Shown piece by piece: positions 55,327-60,809 of a stretch of 60,809 bases of DNA; the stretch's first letter is position 1; the number at the start of each line of letters is the position of its first letter. The stretch spans positions 1 through 60,809 of IMG/VR virus record IMGVR_UViG_3300030118_007016, one strand, 5' to 3'. This DNA comes from a virus. A program made the position numbers and the translations under genes. The notes below the pieces were generated by a model. That model made no database searches. It was not told where the DNA came from and saw only the letters and a list, made by a program, of their open reading frames with translations.

Positions 55327-55601
55327 AAATAAATGATACGGTTTTTCAAAACTATAGTGGTTTGCATAGATATGGAAAGGTTGTTGAAGTAAAAGAAAAT
55401 TATAAAGGCGATGGCTGGCTGTGGGCTCAAGTCGACTGGATTAATGATGAAGAATATGTAACCTGTCAAAAATGGAAAGCAGAGTTAAGAAACAAAAGCG
55501 AGGATTATTTCATACCCAAATATTATCGATGTGACGATATTCAAGTAATAGATCTTAACAGAACATTACAAACTCTTGTAAAATTAAAAGACATATCTTA
55601 A
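55323..55601 (+). CDS. Hypothetical protein, 92 aa
   Basis: Starts at an ATG that shares bases with the preceding stop. Composition is mixed, with Trp, Tyr and many Lys (DGWLWAQVDWINDEEYVTCQ, then KWKAELRNKSEDYF). An SH3/Tudor-like beta barrel would fit (VVEVKENYKGDGWLWAQVDW) but that is only a guess. Ends 5 nt before tRNA-Asn. Function unknown. Confidence 0.7.
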   Translation: MKINDTVFQNYSGLHRYGKVVEVKENYKGDGWLWAQVDWINDEEYVTCQKWKAELRNKSEDYFIPKYYRCDDIQVIDLNRTLQTLVKLKDIS

Positions 55602-55606
55602 ATAAA

Positions 55607-55681
55607 TGCGGAGTAGCACAATGGTAGTGCAATCGGCTGTTAACCGATAGGTTGTAGGTTCGAGTCCTACCTCCGCAGCCA
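55607..55681 (+). tRNA. tRNA-Asn (GUU)
   Basis: A 75-nt cloverleaf: acceptor TGCGGAG/CTCCGCA, D arm GCAC/GTGC, anticodon loop CTGTTAA, T arm GTAGG/CCTAC with TTCGAGT, discriminator G, encoded CCA. GUU reads AAC and AAU. The 5' end is U rather than G, unusual but a good pair with A72. Confidence 0.95.
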
Positions 55682-55702
55682 TAAACACACCCAAATAACC
55701 AC

Positions 55703-55731
55703 TTGACATACACCTTGATTTTTGATACGCT
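55703..55731 (+). promoter_or_regulatory. Sigma70-type promoter before methylase gene
   Basis: TTGACA at 55703-55708, 17-bp spacer, TACGCT at 55726-55731 with an extended TGA just before it. The start would be about 40 nt before the ATG at 55776. Confidence 0.5.
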
Positions 55732-55775
55732 ATCAATCTATAGCACATATTTTTATCTTTAAAGGAAGGGATGAA

Positions 55776-56783
55776 ATGAAGCCATTATTTATGTGGGCAG
55801 GTGGTAAAAGTAAATTAATCAAGCACTATAAGCCACATCTGCCTAAAGAGTTCGATTCTTATCATGAACCATTTTTTGGCGGTGGGGCAATGTTTATCTG
55901 GGCTTACGAACAGAATCCAAACGCTAGCTTTTATATTAATGATGTGAATCCTCACATTGTTCAAATATACAAAGCTATCCGAGATGATGTCGAGCAATTC
56001 TGCAACATAATGGATACTTTTGAAAAGGCATACCTATCTTTAGATCCTCCCAAGAAAAAACAAATAATCGAAGGCAAAACCCAATGGGTTGATCATCCTA
56101 CAGGAGCTAAAGATGCAAAGCTTGAAAAGATGTATAAGTTGCCAAAAAATAAATATGATTGGGATAAAATATATCAACAAAAGCCAACGAGGAGATCTTT
56201 CTTTTTTAAAGTTAGGAAGTCTTACCAAGAAGAATATGAAACTTGGGAAACTACAAAAGAAGCAGCCATTTTGTATTTCTTAATGAAAACAGCGTTTAAT
56301 GGTGTATGGCAAGTTGGCAAAGGGCATGGAAGGTTTAATACTCCATGTGGACTGATGAGGCATACAGATAGCATATATGATAAGGAAAATGTATTAAAAT
56401 GGAGTAAGGCACTACAGGGTGCCACAATAACATCTTTAGACTTCAAAGATACTATTAACAATGTCGGAGAAAACTCGTATACTTTTCTAGATCCTCCGTA
56501 CAGAAGTGCATCGGATGAAGAAAAAACTTTTGCAGATTATGGAACTAATCTAGAAGATGAATTTCAAGAAACGGTTATAGACTTTTTTATGAGTGCAAAA
56601 GATAGAGGATCTTATGTTTTACTATCCAATAGAGATTGGGGAGATGGATTCTTTGAAGATAGAAGTAATGGAAATAAAGTAGAATATTTTGACGTTACTT
56701 ACACTGTGGGCAGGAAAAAACAAAATGATAATGGAGAACACTCAGCCACAAAAGCTAGAGAGATATTAATGGTAAGCGAATGA
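55776..56783 (+). CDS. dam: D12-class adenine-N6 DNA methyltransferase (Dam-like)
   Basis: The ATG at 55776 is chosen because AGGAAGGG precedes it; an earlier start in the frame lacks a site. The product (335 residues) begins MKPLFMWAGGKSKLIKHY, the SAM-binding FxGGK motif, followed by PFFGGGAMFIWAYEQNPN and FYINDVNPHIVQIYKAI. The catalytic motif IV is SYTFLDPPYRSASD near residue 238. FNGVWQVGKGHGRFNTPCG is the Dam-family FN-x-RxN loop equivalent. Such enzymes methylate adenine, protecting phage DNA from restriction or timing expression. Recognition site unknown. Confidence 0.88.
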   Translation: MKPLFMWAGGKSKLIKHYKPHLPKEFDSYHEPFFGGGAMFIWAYEQNPNASFYINDVNPHIVQIYKAIRDDVEQFCNIMDTFEKAYLSLDPPKKKQIIEGKTQWVDHPTGAKDAKLEKMYKLPKNKYDWDKIYQQKPTRRSFFFKVRKSYQEEYETWETTKEAAILYFLMKTAFNGVWQVGKGHGRFNTPCGLMRHTDSIYDKENVLKWSKALQGATITSLDFKDTINNVGENSYTFLDPPYRSASDEEKTFADYGTNLEDEFQETVIDFFMSAKDRGSYVLLSNRDWGDGFFEDRSNGNKVEYFDVTYTVGRKKQNDNGEHSATKAREILMVSE

Positions 56784-57040
56784 TTTCAAAAGGTGACGTT
56801 GAATTAGTTAAAGAATGGACCACAGAGCATGCAAAATATTGTTCTAAAATATGGAGTGTTGACTTTGATTTTGATCACTATGACACTGAAGTTAAGTGCT
56901 TTTACCTGAGAGATTATCGATTAGTTACAAGAGAACACTTGCAATATAGGCACTTGTTTGACTTAGAAGAAAAGATTCAGACTAAGTTTGGAAAAAGATA
57001 TAGAGTAGGTATAATATATGAACAAATACCACCAGCATAG
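56780..57040 (+). CDS. Hypothetical protein, 86 aa
   Basis: The ATG overlaps the methylase stop (ATGA). An acidic, Tyr-rich small protein (KYCSKIWSVDFDFDHYDTEV, later KCFYLRDYRLVTREH and EEKIQTKFGKRYRVG). No signal, membrane span or recognised domain. Co-transcription with the methylase is likely from the lack of a gap. It is followed by the 110-nt leader of the next gene. Confidence 0.7.
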   Translation: MISKGDVELVKEWTTEHAKYCSKIWSVDFDFDHYDTEVKCFYLRDYRLVTREHLQYRHLFDLEEKIQTKFGKRYRVGIIYEQIPPA

Positions 57041-57065
57041 AAAAAGGCATTTTCGTAAACTATAA

Positions 57066-57073
57066 ACTATTTA
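57066..57073 (+). promoter_or_regulatory. ACTATTTA promoter-like motif before 57151 gene
   Basis: ACTATTTA followed by TT lies 77 nt before the ATG at 57151 in the same direction. A small hairpin (GGGT-TAC-ACCC) and an ACATGCATGT palindrome follow it in the leader. Confidence 0.45.
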
Positions 57074-57150
57074 TTACGTTGGGTTACACCCTGACATGCA
57101 TGTTAAATAACAAATTAAAAACATTTTAAACCTATAGGAGAAATAATAAA

Positions 57151-57681
57151 ATGGCAGATAGAAAAGAATTTAGGGGTCAAGTCGACTTTACAGGTGGAGT
57201 TCATTTCAATGAAAGAGTCGCTGAACCTCTATTTACATCATCAACAATACACACAGCGGGAGCAACACTTGTTAAAAATACACTAAATATTATTAACCAC
57301 GCTGCGGCAGAAGATATTGTGTTTGCATTACCATCGGCGGCATCTTCAAAAAAAGGAGATATCATAAGGGTTGTCTACGTAAACACAATTGCAAATACAC
57401 AAACTCACAAATATACAACTGATGCGGCGTCATTTTCGACAGTTTCAGGACTTTTTGTGGCTACTAACGCAGCAAATGGAAGCGTTTTCGCAGCGGTAAC
57501 GGCACCCGATGGAACAGATGACGATGTATTGACATTGACTGGTGGTACTAATGCTGGAGTTGGACCGGGAACAGATTTGCTTTTTGTTTATGAAGGAACA
57601 TTTTGGCAAGTTGAAGGAAAGGTTTACAACTCAGGCACAGGCGCTGGCGGAAATGCACAAGCAGCCTTTACAGAGACCTAA
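57151..57681 (+). CDS. Candidate small structural/decoration protein, 176 aa
   Basis: The protein starts MADRKEFRGQVDFTGGVHFN and is Thr/Ala/Gly-rich with predicted beta strands (FALPSAASSKKGDIIRVVYV, LTLTGGTNAGVGPGTDLLFV, YEGTFWQVEGKVYN). Low Lys/Arg-to-Glu content and repeated GG turns fit a virion surface or fibre-like protein. It has AGGAGAAATAATAAA before the ATG, its own promoter-like motif and two terminators after it, the layout of a strongly expressed gene. No family recognised; the structural role is inferred. Confidence 0.7.
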   Translation: MADRKEFRGQVDFTGGVHFNERVAEPLFTSSTIHTAGATLVKNTLNIINHAAAEDIVFALPSAASSKKGDIIRVVYVNTIANTQTHKYTTDAASFSTVSGLFVATNAANGSVFAAVTAPDGTDDDVLTLTGGTNAGVGPGTDLLFVYEGTFWQVEGKVYNSGTGAGGNAQAAFTET

Positions 57682-57690
57682 TATAATATT

Positions 57691-57711
57691 CTGCTTTATG
57701 AGCAGTTTTTT
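57691..57711 (+). terminator. First rho-independent terminator after 57151 gene
   Basis: CTGCT-TTATG-AGCAG hairpin followed directly by six T residues. The stem is only 5 bp, so strength may be low, but a second terminator follows. Confidence 0.65.
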
Positions 57712-57719
57712 ATATGAAA

Positions 57720-57752
57720 CAAAAGCAGCCCTTTCGGGGGCTGCTTTTTTTT
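57720..57752 (+). terminator. Second rho-independent terminator
   Basis: AAAAGCAGCCC, loop TTTCGG, GGGCTGCTTTT then further T residues: an 11-bp stem of which 7 bp are GC-rich. Strong and also partly functional for the opposite strand because of the leading A run. Confidence 0.9.
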
Positions 57753-57753
57753 A

Positions 57754-57782
57754 TTTACAATCAAACACAGGATATATATAAT
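57754..57782 (+). promoter_or_regulatory. Sigma70-type promoter before 57801 gene
   Basis: TTTACA at 57754-57759, exactly 17-bp spacer, TATAAT at 57777-57782. The start would fall 10-12 nt before AAGGAGT. It lies immediately after the terminator. Confidence 0.8.
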
Positions 57783-57800
57783 GTTTCAAAAGGAGTTATT

Positions 57801-58016
57801 ATGTTAGCAAGAGATACAAGATTTTACAGAGCCCTTAAGCAACATTACTTGGCACAAAAAGAAGAAGCCTTAGCAACACTAGACTTATATTTTAGAGATT
57901 CAGTTGGAATTGGTGAGCATTCAAATATTTTAAATGAATTTAAAGAGTGGACTCACAAGTTGTGTGAGGCAGATGAGGCTTTAGAAGTTTTGGAAAAGTA
58001 TTATGAGCAAGACTAA
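57801..58016 (+). CDS. Small helical protein, 71 aa
   Basis: The ATG at 57801 with AAGGAGT 6-8 nt upstream is the likely start; the frame extends earlier only through the terminator. The protein is helical and charged (MLARDTRFYRALKQHYLAQK, EEALATLDLYFRD), with no recognised domain. Its stop TAA overlaps the TAG of the convergent gene on the other strand. Confidence 0.8.
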   Translation: MLARDTRFYRALKQHYLAQKEEALATLDLYFRDSVGIGEHSNILNEFKEWTHKLCEADEALEVLEKYYEQD

Positions 58017-58783
58017 AGGTTAGCAATATCAGAAAGGTCTAGGTCGTCTTCGTCTCCCGTATCCTCTGCGTCTGGACTAGGTGGGCTAGGTGGAGAAGGC
58101 TGATCATCTGCCCCAGTTTCAGGAGCATCAACTGATGGCTTAATTTCATCTTCAAACTTCTTGAAATACAAATCTAGGTTCATAAGCAAACCATCGTAAA
58201 ATGCCTTAATGTCTTGTTGACTATGAAGAGTTTTGTAGGCATCAACGATTTGAGTTTCGACTTTATTAAAAGTTTCGTAAGCTTTATCACGACCAGTTAG
58301 ATCTTCACCTTCAATACCAAAGTTTTCTTTATCTACTTCGTCTTCACTTTTTCTAACATCATCCATATCTTCTGGCTTATCTTCACCTACAGTGATATCA
58401 ATGTCTTCATCAAGTTGATCTGATTTATCCAAAGCTCTGAGAGGGGCTAATGTATTCTCAACTGCCTTAAGCATATGAGATGCAAAAGAATCTCTTTGTT
58501 CTTTTGAAGAAGCCAACTCTTTATATCCTGTCTCAATCGTTTTGAGAATATTATCAAAAAGACTATTAAGTGTATTGAGTCCAGTATTATCATAGGGTGA
58601 ATCTTCAGTGTCACCAACTTCAGCTTCAGCGATAACATTTCTTATTACTTTGCGTAATCTTTCTTCTTCGAAGATTTCACTTTCTTGTCTTTTTTGTCTT
58701 TTAGATTCTGCAATAACTATTGCTTTTCTAATAAGTTTGCGAAGCCTAAGCTCCTCAACGATTTCTTGCCTATCGATATACAT
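58013..58783 (-). CDS. Acidic helical protein with an internal helix repeat, 256 aa
   Basis: N-terminal 55 residues hold a duplicated basic helix motif: ELRLRKLIRKAIVIAESKRQ and ERLRKVIRNVIAEAEV. The rest is acidic and helical, ending in a low-complexity Pro/Ser/Asp tail (PSPPSPPSPDAEDTGDEDDL). Such LRKxIRxxI motifs near N-termini recur in marine myovirus proteins, possibly as prohead- or core-targeting elements; this is a memory of pattern only. The ATG at 58783 has AAGGAG upstream and an ACTATTTAC motif 22 nt upstream. Confidence 0.7.
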   Translation of the reverse strand: MYIDRQEIVEELRLRKLIRKAIVIAESKRQKRQESEIFEEERLRKVIRNVIAEAEVGDTEDSPYDNTGLNTLNSLFDNILKTIETGYKELASSKEQRDSFASHMLKAVENTLAPLRALDKSDQLDEDIDITVGEDKPEDMDDVRKSEDEVDKENFGIEGEDLTGRDKAYETFNKVETQIVDAYKTLHSQQDIKAFYDGLLMNLDLYFKKFEDEIKPSVDAPETGADDQPSPPSPPSPDAEDTGDEDDLDLSDIANL

Positions 58784-58804
58784 GTGATAATTCTCCTTAA
58801 TACC

Positions 58805-58813
58805 GTAAATAGT
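58805..58813 (-). promoter_or_regulatory. ACTATTTAC promoter-like motif before 58783 gene
   Basis: Minus-strand ACTATTTAC ends 21-22 nt before the ATG at 58783 and just ahead of AAGGAG. It also sits immediately after the stop of the next gene upstream. Confidence 0.45.
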
Positions 58814-58818
58814 ATTAA

Positions 58819-60809
58819 TTATTTGCTTTTGTTCATCCTTTGTGTTTTTCTTTTGGATGCCTCTTTTCTTTCCTTGGCATAATCATACGCTTTTTTGAGA
58901 CGTTTTTTAACCTTTGGGTCTTTTGCATTATTGTATGCAGCTCTAACTCTTTGGTGTATCAAGTTAATAATCTGTGATTGTCTTTTGTGTGACTTTGATT
59001 TAAAACTAGATTTTGAAAGAGTATCTCTAATATCAGTCACCGTGCTAAACTTTACAGAAACTGTATCAGACGGATCTTCGTCTGTATATAATCTTCGACC
59101 AGATCCTTTTGGTTTCTTGCCTGTCCCTTTCTTGGGATCTTTGCCTTCAGTTTGATATTTGTGGGCATCTTTTCTAGAGCGAGGAAACTTTATGTCATCA
59201 TGGCGATACTTCTTTTTTTTGATACTAATATGTATTCCCCCATAAGGGTAACTATTTTTATCTGTTCTTTTGGAGACACGTAAAGTTTGCTCTTCCTTGT
59301 CAGAAACTCCAACATCAAAATACAACTGTTCTATCGACCCACCAGAGCTTGTGGATATCTCCTGAAGATTCTGTCCGTCTTGGTGCATATGTGGTTCCAT
59401 ATATGGTTTGCCAGATTTTTTATTTTTCTTTTTCTTTCTTGGTTTAGCTCCGAGAGGTAAAGAATATCCAGCAACAGATCCTCCAGCCATGGAGGATATT
59501 TCTAAAATGCTTGTATTGACGACATATATTGTTTCATATCCTTCTTTAAACTGGGCAGGGTCCCACAATACATCAAAAGAGTTTGAAGCCTCTGATAAAT
59601 TAACTTCTGCGTATCCTATTGTGTCTATATCATATGAGTCTTGGCTTGATGTGTGCCATACAGAATCTTCATTAATGCTAAAGGCGTATACATACTTGCC
59701 CATACACTCAGCTATATACTTATTTAGCGTGAGATACATTGGCTCAAGACTTTCTCCCAGCTCTGTGTCTGTTCCAAAATACCATGTCTCTCCAACAATG
59801 CCTTCTTCCATTGCACCTCCAAAGCCGGGGGGTGCTGATTTAGCTCTATCCTTTGGGGGATCTATGTCATATGGCGCTCCGCCTTTCTTTTTTTCTCCCT
59901 TGGTAGACATTCTTTTTTTTGCGTGATCTTTTGCATAAAACTTCTGAATTGGTTCAATCTCGTTTAGCGCTTCATCGATTAGCCGAAAGAATAAGGGGAG
60001 GGCGACGTGCTCTTCAACTTCTTCAGTCTCGCCCTGTATACCTAACTTATCTAACACGTTTTCAGGATTAACTCCCCTTGGAATAAACTTATCTATATCA
60101 CCCTTTTCAATAGATGCTCTAAAATCCGTGGCGCTCAGCTCTTCACCTACCGGATCAAAAGCAAATTTCATTGGATCTAATACTGTAACACCCTCTTTCG
60201 CATATTGTTGGACATTTTTTGCAAATCTACTTTGATCTCCGCCTTTTGTGCTAGTACCAAGAATAACAAGTTCTCCGGGTTTTGCATCATCTTCAACATA
60301 CTGATAAGCAGATCTAACGGGAGAAGGGTGAGGTGACGGAATAACTTCAACATTATTTAAGTTCATAACATCGAAATAGTAGTTCCATATATCTATTGAA
60401 TTTTCTTGTGTAATATCTTTGCCACTTGGAGTCTGTCTTGCTTTTGGCGAAACCATAACAATAACACGATCAGCGTTATCAGAATAATGCTTTACCATGT
60501 CTAAGTGCCCTCGATGTGGAGGTTTAAATGCGCCGGGAACAATCGCCACAGTTTCAGTAGCACCCTGTGCTTCATCAACTCTTGGAATTTTAACACCAGC
60601 TCTGCCAAACCTAAACAATCCAAGGATTTGATTAATCGGAGCAAAGTTTCCAGTAAACTTATAAAGTTGACCATCATACTCAAATACAAAGCCTTCTGCA
60701 ACAGATGTAATATTATCTAAATGCTTTATTTTTTTGAGTTGTTTAGCCAAGATTTCATGTGCCATCTCTTGCCCCGGACCTTGGTATGCCTGAATAGATT
60801 TTATGGCTG
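58819..60809 (-). CDS. Multidomain protein with HxGH nucleotidyltransferase domain (partial, 5' end beyond window)
   Basis: The frame is open to the right edge: upstream of the first in-window ATG (60765) another 14 codons (AIKSIQAYQGPGQE) read on without a stop, so the gene starts outside. A segment VAEGFVFEYDGQLYKFTGNF precedes VAIVPGAFKPPHRGHLDMVK, which carries the HxGH motif. Then VIVMVSPKARQTPSGKDIT and VILGTSTKGGDQSRFAKN (motif II-like) follow, consistent with an NMNAT/PPAT-like adenylyl- or cytidylyltransferase. The 380 residues after that are unrecognised and end in a very basic helical tail (KKRLKKAYDYAKERKEASKR). Confidence 0.8.
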   Translation of the reverse strand, partial: AIKSIQAYQGPGQEMAHEILAKQLKKIKHLDNITSVAEGFVFEYDGQLYKFTGNFAPINQILGLFRFGRAGVKIPRVDEAQGATETVAIVPGAFKPPHRGHLDMVKHYSDNADRVIVMVSPKARQTPSGKDITQENSIDIWNYYFDVMNLNNVEVIPSPHPSPVRSAYQYVEDDAKPGELVILGTSTKGGDQSRFAKNVQQYAKEGVTVLDPMKFAFDPVGEELSATDFRASIEKGDIDKFIPRGVNPENVLDKLGIQGETEEVEEHVALPLFFRLIDEALNEIEPIQKFYAKDHAKKRMSTKGEKKKGGAPYDIDPPKDRAKSAPPGFGGAMEEGIVGETWYFGTDTELGESLEPMYLTLNKYIAECMGKYVYAFSINEDSVWHTSSQDSYDIDTIGYAEVNLSEASNSFDVLWDPAQFKEGYETIYVVNTSILEISSMAGGSVAGYSLPLGAKPRKKKKNKKSGKPYMEPHMHQDGQNLQEISTSSGGSIEQLYFDVGVSDKEEQTLRVSKRTDKNSYPYGGIHISIKKKKYRHDDIKFPRSRKDAHKYQTEGKDPKKGTGKKPKGSGRRLYTDEDPSDTVSVKFSTVTDIRDTLSKSSFKSKSHKRQSQIINLIHQRVRAAYNNAKDPKVKKRLKKAYDYAKERKEASKRKTQRMNKSK

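Noticed and set aside
57714-57800. Extended start for the 71-residue gene
   Set aside because: The extension crosses a terminator and promoter; AAGGAGT before the ATG at 57801 is better.

Overview
The window looks like part of the genome of a large, contractile-tailed, T4-related bacteriophage with an AT-rich genome, probably from a marine or aquatic Gram-negative host. The T4-superfamily assignment rests on a gp6-like baseplate wedge (17283-19088), a gp25-like wedge (19155-19550), a gp5-like hub (28812-30368), a gp55-like late sigma factor (30685-31371) and a PIN-PhoH protein. No integrase, repressor or attachment site is visible, so a lytic phage is favoured over a prophage. Both window ends cut genes, so this is an internal piece of a larger genome. 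The host cannot be named from the sequence. A lipoprotein signal, secreted lytic transglycosylase and LPS-type sugar genes suggest a Gram-negative one.

Layout. (1) 1-30660, minus strand: baseplate and tail module, read from hub to periphery: gp5-like hub with an amidase domain, spike-tip-like protein, a 2763-residue giant, gp25, a terminator plus new promoter motif, gp6, a DNRLRE-like fibre protein, a 3514-residue giant with LamG-like domains, a 322-residue protein and a further protein of more than 1280 residues running off the left edge. (2) 30685-32112, minus: late sigma factor and three small proteins. (3) 32127-45240, minus: thirteen tightly overlapping genes for nucleotide-sugar and glycan synthesis. 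(4) 45237-53181, mostly minus: RecB/Cas4-like nuclease, lethal-factor-like metallopeptidase, tRNA-Ile2, PIN-PhoH, trypsin-like lipoprotein (plus strand), tRNA-Leu, HxGH nucleotidyltransferase, ClpP-like protease, tRNA-Arg, CxxCH (cytochrome c-like) secreted protein, tubulin/FtsZ-like GTPase, lytic transglycosylase, DUF458-like RNase H-fold protein. (5) 53248-58016, plus: Fis-like HTH protein, an unexplained structured segment, a complete tmRNA with tag ANTDTYSEYALAA, a DUF3293-like/ADP-ribosyltransferase-like protein, tRNA-Asn, a Dam-type methylase and an isolated, doubly terminated small structural candidate. (6) 58013-60809, minus: an acidic helical protein and a multidomain nucleotidyltransferase cut by the right edge.

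Regulation. Two promoter classes appear. Sigma70-like promoters with 16-17 bp spacing precede tRNA-Ile2, the CxxCH gene, the tmRNA region, the methylase and a small gene at 57801. A separate motif, ACTATTTA followed by C or T, occurs in six intergenic sites, always oriented toward the next gene. It is a candidate late-type element for the encoded gp55-like factor. One T4-type TATAAATACTA box lies before the trypsin-like gene.

Working together: the phage supplies its own baseplate and spike, late transcription factor, translation-rescue RNA and tRNAs for AT-ending codons, host-modifying proteases and possible toxins, a cytoskeletal GTPase, and a long glycan pathway that probably decorates virions or alters the host surface. 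The least expected items are the phage tmRNA and its structured leader, the tubulin-like protein, the CxxCH protein, the lethal-factor-like peptidase and the compact glycan island.
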